A DNA stretch of 64,000 nucleotides from Juglans regia (GCF_001411555.2 NC_049909.1:14876686-14940685), one strand, 5' to 3'; shown: positions 48,296 through 60,300, counted from the first letter of the stretch. Notes: generated by a model not told the origin, from the letters alone. Numbers and translations are program-made.

Positions 48296-48670
48296 TAGTT
48301 ATAGTTATACTAATATTATAATATAGTTATACTAATCATGGATTCATGATTCATAATAACTAATCACTATAAGCCTATAGTATTAATGTTTTATTATATA
48401 ATATCTAGTATTAGTATCACTATATCATTATAATATAAATATTATAATATAGTTATAACTCGTACTAATTACTAAATCACTATAACTAATATCAGTATAT
48501 TACTATTTACTAATAGTCTAATACTAATAATATTATATAGTTATAACTTATACTAATCATGGATTCATGATTCATAATAACTAATCACTATAAGTCTATA
48601 GTATTAATGTATTATTATATAATATATAGTATTAGTATCACTATATCATTATAATATATATTACTATTAC
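48296..48670. repeat. Internal duplication within the hAT element
   Basis: A stretch of about 110 bp beginning ACTAATCATGGATTCATGAT at 48331 recurs at 48552 with few changes, a period of 221 bp. The whole 48060-49130 region is built from short words such as ACTAATA, ATATAAT and TTATAGT. Confidence 0.7.
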
Positions 48671-49254
48671 TATTAGTAATTTAGTATTGGTATAGTCAAT
48701 AGTTATTTAGTATAATATAAGTATTATATAATATATTATACTAAGTAGTAAGTACCAACTATATAACTATTATAAGTTATAATAACTTTACTCATATAAG
48801 AGTTATAGTATAATAGTATTAATAATTTAATAGCATATTATAAAAGTTATAGTATTATAGCATAATATTTGTATAATAGTATAGTATTAATATCACTATA
48901 AGTTATAAGTTATAACTATATATACCTAATAGGCTAATAGCCTAATACAATGATTTATTCATCATATAATGACATACATAATACAATGATTTATTAATCA
49001 CATTACAAATTTACATATACAAAATGTAAAAACTTAAAAGTTTAATAGATGGAAGAATTGATTATTATTATTATTATTATTATTATAATATAGCAATTAA
49101 CATTTAACATCATAAATATAATTATTATTAATTATTTTTTAAAGAGTTAATTAAATAATCCACATTAAGTAGTTTATTTAATTTTAATTTTACTAATTTA
49201 AATACTTTTTTTAATTAATTGATGTGCTAAAAAGATAAAAGAATCACAAATTTA

Positions 49255-49551
49255 TCAAAATGGCACCCAAGAGGCGCCGTTTCAGGGAATATAACCTGAC
49301 TAATGTCGGTTGCGTGCATTTCGTCTTTCCCAGAAATCATCTCCAATTTCTTTTTCCCCAATTCCCCTCCCGCAGCCCAATTCCCGCAAACCCTAAGCGC
49401 CCTCCCGCGGCCTAGCCGTCCCGCTAACCGTAAGCGCTGCGAATCGCGATCCACCCTCCGTCTCAGCACTGCAGCAGGCCCTGATTGATAGTTGGTACTC
49501 TCTCTCTCTCTCTCTCTCTCTATCTCTATCTCTATCTCTCCCATAACAGGT
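49255..49551 (+). promoter_or_regulatory. Promoter and untranslated first exon of the hAT transposase gene
   Basis: A sudden GC-rich island in AT-rich DNA, resembling a host gene leader (AAACCCTAAGCGCCCTCCC), followed by a CT microsatellite at 49499-49540. It probably ends at a donor ACAG|GTTTTC near 49551. The matching acceptor, TTTTTATAG, ends at 50448, immediately before the transposase ATG. Confidence 0.5.
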
Positions 49552-50448
49552 TTTCATTTCCTTGTGAAATTTGTGATAAAAATGGTTTTGTTTTGCTCTA
49601 GCCTCTAGGGAACATCTGCTTGGTTACTTGGTAGAAATAGAATCGTAGTTGATGCTCTAGGGAACATCCGTTACATTGTGAATCTGTGATAAATTTTTTT
49701 GCCATCAGTGCATCACATGCATATATGCAATCACTCCTTATAAAAATAAAAATAAATAAATTACTCTTACAAACTTTACAAACTTTATGATTATAAATTT
49801 ATACATGTCCTGTAATTAACAAAAAAAAGACAGATTATTACACTAAGAACAGGGAAAAAAATAGGAATTATTTTTTATAGTTTTTTATCCAAATACTTAT
49901 TATAATTAGAAGAAGAATATATACAATAAGTCTGTTGGTAGCCTGTACTTAAAAGAACTTGGAAGAGACTGTAATTGTGGCTTCTTTCTATAATTAAAAT
50001 ATGTGAGGATATGGTATCACCGTATCATGCATGCATGTTCACGATTTTATAAGCAGTTATCATGTTGATAATTAATGGTTCAACTATATGGTTTAATAAG
50101 TTAGGACAATGAGCTATAACAGTGCAAGTACTAGGCAAGTAAGTTTGTAACATTCATGAGTAATGATAGAAAAATAGGAAAAATGATAGACAAAATATAA
50201 AGTTATTTACTTCATTTACTTTATTTACTTCAAGATCAACTCAACGGGATAATTTCTTATATTTAGAAGTGTCATTTTATTGCTTTATAGTTTATATATA
50301 GGAATTGTCAAATAATTTTTTGGCATATAGGAATTGCTTTAAAGTGTCATTTTATTGGTTGAAACTTGAAACTGTCCATTGTTTATTGAACCTCCTTAAC
50401 TATTAATATTTGTTTTCTAATTATTTTGTCATTTTGTCCTTTTTATAG

Positions 50449-52782
50449 ATGGAGTCTTCTACAAATGATGTGCAAAAGTCAACACCAAACATGCATCCAC
50501 CCCCATGCCCACGCCCACCCTCATCCAATGTAAGTGATCAATTAGTTGGTGGGTCACAAAGAGGTAGAGTTAGGTCTTTTGTTTGGAATCACTTTATAAA
50601 AATACCAAAAGGTGATCCAAGTAAACCTAGGGTTGCATGTAATTATTGTGGTGCTTCGTATGCATGTGATATGAAGACCAATGGTACGAAAAACATGAAG
50701 TATCACATTGAGCATCAATGTAAGAAATGTCCGTTTAAGAAGACGGATAAATCCCAGACCACTCTAGGTTGGAAAGTGGAGGGAGGAAGTGGTAGTGGTA
50801 GTGGGGGACTTGTGTCTATTGCATTTAGTGTTGAGGCTTTCCGACAAGCCTTAGCAGAGATGATTATTCTTGATGAGTTGCCCTTTAGGCATGCTGAAGG
50901 GGAGGGTTTTAGGAAGTTTATGCTTGTGGTTTGCCCTAAGTGGGTAGGGATTCCATCTCGTATGACTGTTGCCAAGGATTGTTTTAATTTGTTTTTGAAG
51001 GAAAAACAAAAGTTGAGAAATGCTCTTCGAGGGCATCGAGTTTCCCTCACCACGGATACATGGACATCCGTGCAAAACCTAAACTATATGTGTCTCACAG
51101 CACATTTTATTGATGATGACTGGAAGTTACACAAGAGGATTCTTTCCTTTTGTTTGGTTGAAAATCACAAGGGTGATACCCTTGGTAAGGGCATAGAGAT
51201 GTGCTTGCATGATTGGGGGTGACAAAAAATACTTGTACTCACACTTGATAATGCAAGTTCTAATAATGGGGCTGTTTCTTATTTGAAAAAAAAAGTATAG
51301 GAGAGACACGATCTTGGAACATGAATTCTTGCATGTTCGATGTTATGCCCACATTTTGTACTTAATCGTTCATGAGGGGTTAAAAGAGTATGATGAGTCT
51401 ATTGTGAATGTGAGAGGTGTTGTGAAGTATGTTAAATCCTCCCCTCAAATGTGGAGTACATTTAAGAAATGTGTGGAGTTGGAAGATATTCAATCTAAGG
51501 GCCTAGTTTGCCTAGATGTACCGACTAGGTGGAATTCCACCTATCTTATGTTGGAGAGGGTTTCAAAATTTAAAAGGGCTTTTGATCGGTTGGAGGAGGA
51601 AGATCCGTGCTTCCTTAGTAGTATTGGAGATGACGATGATGACGATATAGATGATGAAAATGTGGGCCATGTGGTGAATACGAGAAAGTCAAAGAAGTTA
51701 GGGCCTCCCAATGCATCCGATTGGGCGAAGGTACAGTTGTTTGTGAAGTTTCTTCAATTATTCCATGATGCAACTTTAAAATTCTCTGGGGGTGAATATA
51801 TAACTTGTAATATTTTTTTTTCGGAGTTGGTTATTATTAAAGATGCCATTAACATGGAGTGTGAAGAACGAAACTCCGTGGTGGGATTAATGGCCACAAA
51901 TATGAAGAGAAAGTTTGACAAGTATTGGGAGAACTTGGAAAATCAGAATATGTTGCTATATGTTGGTGTTCTTCTTGATCCTCGTTACAAGATGCGATAT
52001 CTTGACTTTGGATTGGGAAAATGTATGCACATGATCATACAAAAAAAATTGATTTCAATTGGAAGGTGAAAAATGTATTTATCCGCATGTATGAGGCATA
52101 CAAAGAAAATGAAGAAGGGCATTCTCCTCAGCGCACAAGTTTCCAAAATGAAGATGTAGCTCCTTCAGCTGACAAGGCGGCAAGTAGAAAGGCAAATTTG
52201 ATGGCCGAATTTAAGCAACAGTTGTTGTCTGAAGACAGTTTGGAAAGTAAGTCAGAGGTTGATAAATATCTAGCTGAAAAATGTGAGGATGAAGATGATA
52301 GTTTTGACCTTCTAATTTGGTGGAAGGTGAATTCAGCTAGATATCGCGTACTTTCAAAAATTGCACGCGATGTACTTGCAATACCGATATCTACTGTGGC
52401 CTCTGAATCTACATTTAGCACTGCGGGTCGTGTACTTAACCCTTTTCGAAGTAGTTTAAATCCAATGAGTGTTGAGGGTCTCATATGTGCACAAAACTGA
52501 CTTCATTCTTCTTCTAGTCCAATCAGCCTTAGGACTTTAATGGATGAAATGGAGGAATTTGAGAAGCAGCTGGATATGGGTATGTAATAAAATTACCTTT
52601 GATATCTTTTGTGGTTTATTTTGTTTTATCTTCTATGTTATCATTGTTATGTAACTTTATTTGACTTGTTTTGTTTAAAATTTTTATGGATAGAACTTGT
52701 TGGGGACTTGAACTTTGCTGATTCTGTGGAGGCGTCAAATTCAATGCATATTGGCCCTAGTCCTACACCCAATCTTGATTAA
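50449..52782 (+). pseudogene. hAT transposase (BED zinc finger, hAT dimerisation domain), broken
   Basis: Cut-and-paste transposase of the Ac-like hAT group. ATG 50449 directly follows an intron acceptor. A BED zinc finger spans residues about 40-95, with CNYC at 64-67 and a following H and C. The catalytic-domain start is near LRGHRVSLTTDTWTSVQNLN. A TGA stop at 51220-51222 follows MCLHDWG, then a TAG near 51298 and a frameshift near 51310. The frame reopens with RCYAHILYLIVHEGLKEY and runs to 52069 (DUF4413-like LLDPRYKMRYLDFGLG). Another frameshift in an A run near 52040 leads to the C-terminal hAT dimerisation region (WWKVNSARYRVLSKIARDVL). A TGA at 52498, where the family has Trp, is followed by readable sequence to a donor at 52580, and a last exon 52694-52782 ends in TAA. 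The span is complete but the protein is dead. Confidence 0.9.
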
Positions 52783-54393
52783 AGACTAAAGATGTGAGAA
52801 GATTGTTGGTAAGCTAGGCTCTTAAATTATTTCCTGATCTTCATGTGGTATTTTATCAGATTTTAGCTACTTTAAATTGTCTACACGGTCAACTATTTAC
52901 AACTAAATTTATAAAGTCATAACTATCGAAACTTGTTCTATCATGTTCTTCCTTTAGATGGATTCATAGAAGTATGCTTTTGTGGATATCTCAACTTCAT
53001 TATAATAAGTTATAACTTTATTAATTTTCTACATTAATGGATATCTCAACTTCATGGCCTCTATCTTTTTAGGATCTACATGACAGGTTAGTTTTTAACA
53101 TATATTAGTTTCATGGGAAATGATATATATACTTACGACTGTTTTATAATTATTTTATAATTTCATAATAAATGAAGGGTAATTTTATAAAATTCAAATT
53201 TATTATAATGAAGTGACATGCAGCTTCCATATATTGGCTGATTAAGATTGTAACATGCAGTTTCCATATAATCTTAAAACATCTCTTTCGGCCTTGCACC
53301 TTAGTGAGCGGAATACATATGCTGAACTTGGAGTTGCATACACTGATACAAGTGTCTTGAGGAAAGCTATTGTACTATCAGGAAGATATTATCCTTTATG
53401 GCCTATGGGCAATCTGTTGGTAGTGGGCTAGTGGCCTTGTAAATTACCCATTATATGTTAAGTACTTAAGTTGTTAAGTTTTGGATTATAATTTGTAATT
53501 TGTAATTTGTAATAACTTTTGGATTTTTTTTTTTTTTGGTTTTTTTAGTTTTTTATATAGATTAGTTTTTTTTTATCATTGTATTTTTCAAGATCAAGCT
53601 TTTTTTAGTAGTTTTAGCTAAAAAAAATGTACAAAATTTGAAGTGGGCCGAAAAAAATTGAAATTGGGCAAAAAAAAATCAGATTTAGATGGGCTGAATG
53701 GCCCATTTTAGGCATGTCCAGACCGACTGGACCGACCCTAGACCGGACCGGACCGGTCCTATATGTGGTCCGGTCCGGTCTAGGGTGGACAATTCTAGGA
53801 CCGAATAGGTCTGGTCTGGTCCACAAAATGGCCCAAGACCGGACCGGACCGGACCGAACTCACCCCTATTCCCACATACAAAATCGCCTAAATTTTAGGA
53901 CTCATCTTGGCAGTCACATACGCACTTTAGGAGTTCGAATTTAGAATCCTTATTAGAAACAACTTTGTAGCCCTTTACAATAGCTTTCCAACGCATCAAG
54001 AATCGCATCAAACTGATATTTGAGCAGAAAGTTATGATTAAAATACTAAAGTATGTACAGGCTGTCTTCTAGCAAATTTCGGACTGACTTTTTATCTTGA
54101 TCTGACTTACTCTCAAACTCCATCATTATCCTTATTTGAAGAGTCATACACTCGTTGAAAGTTCTTAGGTTGTTTCAACGTCTTGCCCACTTGAAAGTCC
54201 TTTGAATTTAACTAGGTTTTGACTTGCTCTTTTATAGACTCTGAAATTAAACATAAAAATATGTTCAGGAGTATCCCAAAGTAAATAGAAACTCAATTCA
54301 AGAATATACATTAATTCCTATGATTTCTATTCACATTTTAACATTTTAGTCAAATAATAAAATATTTAAAGTGCACTTTCGTATACTCATCAA

Positions 54394-54497
54394 CAGTGAA
54401 TGAAATATCAGTTTCCATTATTATTTCTCATCAATTTGTATTACAATTTCCTTCCATATTTCCTTATTTCTTTACAATCGATCTGAGAACCATAACA
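54394..54497 (+). repeat. 3' LTR of element A, last part
   Basis: ACAGTGAATGAAATATCAG...CCATAACA, matching the end of the 5' LTR at 32865-32968. It follows element B directly. Confidence 0.85.
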
Positions 54498-54558
54498 ATG
54501 ATACGGAAATTGTTGCATTCGAATCCGAAGAAAGTAGTGAGGACAAATGGGAAGAAAG
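54498..54558 (+). pseudogene. Unidentified exon-like sequence, right half, with splice donor
   Basis: After the target repeat of element A, the frame reads DTEIVAFESEESSEDKWEES, then GCCAAG|GTAGGT, a strong plant 5' splice site near 54564. It joins in frame to 32337-32407. The acidic, Ser/Glu-rich peptide matches nothing I recognise. Confidence 0.45.
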
Positions 54559-54828
54559 CCAAGGTAGGTGAAGACAATGGTAGGAGGGTTCACAACTCAC
54601 CATTCATGGCATCATCCATCCTAATAGTCAGCGAAAGGTCACAACTATTTCCAATTTCTTTTTTCAATTTGCTCTTAGGAAACTTATATGAATTTAAATT
54701 AAACTTATATATGTATGTTTGATAAAGAAATATTGAAGGGTACACTCTTTTGCAATTTTTTATATTTTTTTAAATGAAGTCTATTTTTGTAAAAATAATG
54801 ATATTCTTCTTTTTTTTTTTTAGTAATT

Positions 54829-54998
54829 CTACAAGAAAGTCTCATACCACACACATCCACCTAACTAACATGTGACTTGTTATTTTTTTCTTTTATTTAA
54901 ATACACACATATTTAAACATTAATATAGAAGGGAAAGAATGACAAATTACATGTTAATAATCAGGTAGAGGTATATGGTGTAAGACTTTCTTATTAAG
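54829..54998. mobile_element. Fold-back MITE
   Basis: About 170 bp whose two halves are largely inverted copies. The left arm AAGAAAGTCTCATACCACAC pairs with the complement of GTATATGGTGTAAGACTTTC. Pairing resumes further in: CTAACATGTGACTTGTTATT against the complement of AATGACAAATTACATGTTAA. The arms may extend 55 bp. No target duplication was identified. Confidence 0.6.
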
Positions 54999-55405
54999 TT
55001 TTTCTTTCTATTTTTGCTAAAAACTAATGGATAAGATAAGCTTTTTTATTCATTATAATCTTTCTCATCCATTCATTTGCTTAATGAAACACATTCGGTA
55101 TGCCAAGAAGCTGCATACATTCTTGTGGGTGTAATATCATTCGCTAGAGTTATTTTAAAAAGGGAAATGCCACTCTCACTTAGGGTAGTTATCGAAAAAA
55201 GTTAGCTAATGCTTCTTTTCTTTTTACTTAATTATTAAAGAAATGTTTTTAATGAGTTTGTGAATTTTTTTTAAATTTTTAAAGGGGTTTAAAAAATATT
55301 TGAAAAAAAAAATCCAAAAAAAAAATTGTACACTCTCTAATAGAAAAATTCGGTAGGGGTCTCGATGGCCTTAGCACCACCATTTTAAAAATGAAAAATT
55401 CTTTT

Positions 55406-55539
55406 CATCAGTCACTATTCATCACTTCACACCTCACACCCTATGAAAAATTTAAAAACACCTCCATACCCTCTGAAAAATACCCACACCCTATGAAAAA
55501 GCTATAGGTATGGAGTGTGAGAGTGAATAGTGGTTAATG
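55406..55539. mobile_element. MITE, family 2, copy 2
   Basis: The ends CATCAGTCACTATTCATC and the reverse complement of GAGTGAATAGTGGTTAATG form an inverted repeat. The interior CCTATGAAAAA words and the GGAGTGTGAGAGTGAATA right arm are shared with the copy at 4442-4568. Confidence 0.55.
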
Positions 55540-56449
55540 TATAGTAAATCATATACTTGTACTCGCAAGAAAAAAGTTTGAAAATCCTTTCAATTTAGAA
55601 ATTGTCTTCTCACACACCAAAAAAAGGTAAAATTTACAATATAACAAAGGAAATTCGTCTTGACTCACTCCCATTTTTTTAAAATGATTTTCCCCATTCA
55701 AAACATGAGAGCAGCCATTGAAGCTAAATATAATCGTAAGGGTCAATTTGGTTAGCAGAATAGATGGCTAAAGAGAAATTACATTTGTTTGGAAGAGAAA
55801 ATGGTTATTGAGGAATAACTATTCATGAGCAATTGGATTACCAAATTTTTTAAAAAGTAACTTTTTTTAAATCTTAAAATTTTGGTGGTCCGACCACTCC
55901 CAAGTCCCAAGCCCCATGGCCTCATGGTGGTCTAGGCTGCCCCCGAGATGGCCACAAAGTGGCCTCGGCTACTCTAATGGCCATGGGGCAGTTGATTTAC
56001 TTCTAGAACATTCTATGGATAGAATGATTATTCTCATTGTCGTATGTAGTGGCCTGAGCCATCTTGTTAGTATTTCAGAGATAGTTTAATATGATACGTT
56101 AAATTGTAGAACTTTTTTGTTATAAAACAAATCTAATATATTGCATAAAGCCAAATCAATTTCTAAACGTTCTTTTTGTATTTCTCTTTATGACCCAGCA
56201 TTTCTCTTTCTACGCATAAGGCTTCACGCCCTAAAATCATATCACTAGTCTTTCTAACTAAGTAAGAATTACAAGGGCAGGTTTATACTCAAATAGACTA
56301 AACTATGTTGGCCATATAGGACCTCGAAAAGATGAAAACTAAGCTAGTGTGTACGACGCATTCTATACCGCTGATAAAGAAGAAATTGATTTGTATCAAA
56401 AGTACACTAGTTTGCAAGTAGGACACCAAAAAGATTAATCATAACGAAA

Positions 56450-56755
56450 GCTTTTGACCACTCAGGTGGTATAGTTCAATAGTCGTTGGGTTACTCTTAA
56501 ATGGTTTAGCATTTACTAGGGCCTGAGTTTGAATATGAATATAGATGCACCTTAAACTATTGGAATTAGCCATATAATAATTCATTAAATTTACTAGTTG
56601 GGCTGAAGTCTAGACTATGGCTCAAATTTGACTTAAGGGAGCGCCTACAACTTCTAGTCATCTAGGTCCTTACGTTCGATTTCCAACGAGTAGGGTGTTA
56701 CTATGGTCACGTCCAGGAAAGTCACCTCCAATTGCTCCCTCCTCTTTTAACCAAA
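56450..56755 (+). mobile_element. Possible tRNA-related SINE
   Basis: Starts with an A-box-like GGTGGTATAGTTCAATAG and a later GAGTTTGAATATG B-box-like motif; a second GTTCGATTTCC motif occurs at 56684. It ends in an A-rich tract near 56752. I could not find a target duplication, so this is weak. Confidence 0.3.
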
Positions 56756-56942
56756 CAAAAAACTAGCAATAACTTTTGTTTATGCATTTAAAATCCAAAT
56801 CAATATAATATGTTTGGATGTAAAGTATTTACGGATCTACATAACACCCTTTTAAGTCGAATGCTTGGTACCTCCCCAAAAAAAACATCTTGTTTGTACT
56901 TTTGCACACATTTTTTTTGCAATACTTCTCATGTAGTGTGTT

Positions 56943-57326
56943 TGTTATGGTAGTTGGCAATTGTTAAGTAAATATTGTAGGCACTTCGAGGTGCTTGGTC
57001 CTCCAATTTGTAACACTCAGATTGCTGGAAATTAATTACTTCATTCATAATAGAAAACAATACTTATAAGCATTACAATTTAGACTTGGTCAAAGGATGA
57101 CCCACAGACTAAAACAAATAACTACCCACTATTTAATTAACTGACCCACAATAACATAACCCATAACAAAATAATGACCCACTACGCTACAGACCCATAA
57201 GGCCATCGTGGCCCACTATCCTACGGACTCAACCGACGTGAATAAAAACAACGAAATGGGCTGACTCAACCCAGCCCTTCAAATAGCCCCCTAAAAGCTA
57301 GGGTTTTGTCTTACACCTCATAACAC
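56943..57326 (-). repeat. 3' LTR of element C
   Basis: 384 bp, TGTTATGG...CATAACA. It pairs with 62446-62828. Confidence 0.95.
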
Positions 57327-57337
57327 ATCTTTCCTCT

Positions 57338-60300
57338 CAGAAGACCTTGCCCTCAAGGTCAGGGAAGTGCCACTGCAATTCTTTGCGATCCTCCCATTTC
57401 GCGTCTTCTCCTGTCATTCCTTTCCACTGAACTAGCATTTCCACTCCAGCCCGTCCTCCCTTCTTGATTAATCGCCTGTTTAGTATCTTTTATGGTTCTG
57501 GTTGGAGGGTTCCCTTGCTCGTTACCTTCGGCAGCTCTGTAAGTGGTTTTATGTGCTCCCCCATTATCTTTTTTAAGCAAGAAACATGAAAAGTTGGGTA
57601 GATCTAAGATTCTGGTGGTAGATCTAACGTGTATGCGACTTTCCAGATCCGTTGTACTACCATGTACGACCCATAATTCCTCGGCAACAGCTTGAGGTTT
57701 CTCCTTAACGTGACTGACATCTGGATGTAAGGTCGAAGCCGTAGGTAAAATCGATCTCCAACTTGGAACTGCATGTCTGTTTGCTTTTGATCCGCATAGA
57801 TCTTCATCTTTTCTTGTGCATCCTTCAAGTTTTCTTGAACTAACTAGTGAACAAATGCTTTGTTTATGAGTTCTTCGTCTACTGCTTGTACTTTTGTGGA
57901 CCCTGGTTCATATGGCAACATCCATGGGGGTGATTACCCATATACCACCTCATATGGTGAAGCCCTAGTTGAGGTATCCTCTGATGTGTTATAAGCATAC
58001 TCAGCTAGAGATAGCCACCGTGCCCAATCGCGTGGTCTGTCTCCTGAGAAGCATTGCAGGTAACCTTCTACCCCTTTGTTCATCGCCTTTGTTTGGCCGT
58101 CAGTCTGTGGGTGGTATGCAGAGCTAAGTAGTAGCTCTGTGCCACTGATTCGAAACAGTTCCTTCCAGAACTGACTTGTGAACACTGGATCCCTATCACT
58201 GACAATGGTTAGTGGAAAACCATGTAATTTAAATACATTGTTAAGAAAAATACGTGCTACTGTTGCCGCTGTGTATGGATGGGAGAGGGATATGAAATGA
58301 GTATATTTGCTCAATCTGTCTATCACCACCATGATCAATGTACGCCCTCTTGAAGGTGGCAACCCTTCAATGAAATCGATGCTAATATCTTCCTAGTACC
58401 GTGTAGGAATTGGTAAAGGCTGGAGTAGGCCTATGGGTTGAATTGTTTCCACTTTATTTCTTTGACAAGTATCACATACACGAATGAAAGCTCGAACATC
58501 CCTCCTCCAACTAGGTCGATAAAATTCCTTTTTTATTCAAGCATATGTTTTATATACACTCGTGTGGCCCCCTAATGAACTGTTATGGAATTGCTGCAGA
58601 ATCTCTTGCTGGAATGGCACCAAATTTCCAAGATGTAGCCTACCCTTATAAAAGAGTAAACCATTGTACGAAGATTGGTCCAGGATTCCTTGATGACAGT
58701 GGCTTATTAGCTCCTGCAACTAGAAATCTTGGGGGTAAGTCTTCTTTAATTCTTCTATCCATTTGGTTTGCATGAGGTTTATGGCTTGTATTGGTGGTTG
58801 GCTGGTTTGGGCTTTATGGAGGATGGAGATTGGAGATTGGTTGTTTGTGTTATGATTGTGTGGAAGTGTTGGGTTTTGGTATAGTGTTTGGGTTGGTTGT
58901 TGGTTCTAGTTTTTCAGTGAATGGTAACCTGGATAGTGCATCTACCACCTTATTTGTCTTCCCACTTTTATACTCCACAGAAAAATCATACCCCAACAAG
59001 TTTGAGACCCACTTCTGTTGTGCAAGGGTTCTAACTTGTTGCTCCAACAGATATTTCAAGGCTTGTTGATCAGTACGGACCTTGAAACTCTGTCCCACCA
59101 AGTAGTGCCTCCATTTCCTTATGGCCATCACCAAGGCCAATAATTCATTTTCATATGTAGATAGCAAAAGACTCCTTCCCTTCAACCCTTGACTTAGATA
59201 AGCAATAGACATGCCTTCTTGCATCAATACAGATAAGCAATAGGCATGTCTTCTTGCATCAATACAGCTCTCAACCCTTCACCTGAAGCATCACATTCCA
59301 CCACAAAAGTCTTAGTAAAATCAAGTAATTTTAAAACAGGGGGCTAATCATTACTTCTTTGAGTTTTTCAAAGGCTGCTTGAGCTTTGTCAGACTAGATG
59401 AAAGAATTTTTTCTGAGTAGAACTCTGAGAGGTGCAGCTATTGCACCATATCTATGCACAAATTTGCAATAATAGCCAATGAGACCTAAGATTCCCCTTA
59501 AGGCCTTCAAATTTTTGGGCAGTGGCCAACTTTGCATAGCTATGATTTTCTAGGGGTCAGCTTTTACACCTTCCTTACTAATCAAGTGCCCAAGATACTC
59601 CACCTCACTACTGCCAAATACACATTTGGATTGTTTTGCAAATAATTGATGAGACCTCAATGTTTCTAACACAACTTTCAAGTGATGCAAATGATCTTCT
59701 ACTGGCTTGCTGTAAATTAATATATCATCAAAAAACACCAAAACAAACTTCCTTAGATAGGGTTTAAATACTTCATTCATCAACTCTTGGAACGTGGAGG
59801 GGGCATTGGTAAGTGTAAAGGGCATAACCAAAAACTCCTAGTGACCTTCATGGGTCCTAAAAGCTGTCTTGGGTATATCCTCCTCTTGCATTCTGATTTG
59901 GTGATAACCAAAGCGCAAGTCCAATTTAGAAAATATTTCAACTCCATAGAGTTCATCTAATAATTCATCGATGTTAGGGATAGAGTAATTATCTTTTACC
60001 GTGTCTTTGTTTAAAGCACGATAATCCACACACATTCTCCAGCTCCCATCTGTCTTTCTAACCGGCAATATGGGGGAAGAATAAGAGCTTTGACTCCCTC
60101 TTATAATGCCATTCCTTAACATCTCAACCACCAAACGCTCTATTTCTGCTTTTTGATAATATGGATACCTGTAAGGTCGAACACAGGTTGGTTTTGAGCC
60201 CTCCTGTAGCTCAATTTTATGGTCATGACTCCGAGGTGGAGGCAGACCACGAGGTTCAGAAAAAACAGCTTCAAAGTCCTTCACTATTCTCAAAATAGTT

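Larger units (their letters stand above)
47870..53868 (+). mobile_element. 6-kb hAT DNA transposon inserted in element B 5' LTR
   Basis: 5,999 bp with a perfect 8-bp target duplication TTCCCACA (47862-47869 and 53869-53876), the hAT signature. Inverted ends: TAGGGGTGATATTCGGTC at the left and TAGGGGTGAGTTCGGTC as the reverse complement of the right. Subterminal regions (47885-48045 and 53715-53860) are filled with GGACCGGACC-type words in both orientations, the likely transposase-binding sites. Inside are an AT-rich segment with internal duplications (48060-49150), a GC-rich leader, one intron-bearing transposase gene (now broken) and a 1-kb tail. It is the youngest insertion in its position of the nest. 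Confidence 0.95.
38508..54393 (-). mobile_element. Element B: Athila-like Ty3/gypsy retrotransposon inserted in element A 3' LTR
   Basis: A minus-strand element. The LTRs run TGATTAC...CATCA: 38508-39841 (3' LTR, 1,334 bp) and 47060-54393 (5' LTR, about 1,327 bp after removing the hAT). Target repeats are ACAAT (38503-38507) and ACAGT (54394-54398), one mismatch; the uninterrupted LTR of element A (near 32864) shows the original ACAGT. The primer site TGGCGCTATTGCAGGGGA and polypurine tract AAGTTGGGGGTA are of Athila/Tat type, as are the gag and pol sequences. All reading frames are broken. LTR divergence is of the order of one base in ten by eye. Confidence 0.9.
47060..54393 (-). repeat. 5' LTR of element B, interrupted by the hAT transposon
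   Basis: LTR sequence at 47060-47869 and 53869-54393 is continuous once the hAT and one copy of its 8-bp duplication are removed. It pairs with 38508-39841. Confidence 0.9.
32408..54497 (+). mobile_element. Element A: Ty3/gypsy LTR retrotransposon, interrupted by element B and a hAT derivative
   Basis: A complete but dead gypsy element whose own length, without insertions, is about 5.6 kb. The 5' LTR is 32408-32968; the 3' LTR is 38054-38507 plus 54394-54497. Flanking repeats are GTGAT (32403-32407) and ATGAT (54498-54502), one mismatch. The internal order gag, protease, RT, RNase H, integrase, chromodomain-like end is that of Ty3/gypsy chromoviruses. LTRs differ at roughly one base in eight over the first 280 bp by eye, so this is the oldest element of the nest. 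The reading frame is broken many times. Confidence 0.9.
54565..56937. other. Intergenic DNA between the nest and element C
   Basis: AT-rich with no supportable gene. It holds two MITEs (54829-54998 and 55406-55539) and a possible SINE (56450-56755). ORF 55549-55746 (minus) has no domain. Confidence 0.55.

Noticed and set aside
49064..49085. ATT microsatellite as a special signal
   Set aside because: A plain trinucleotide run in AT-rich transposon DNA.
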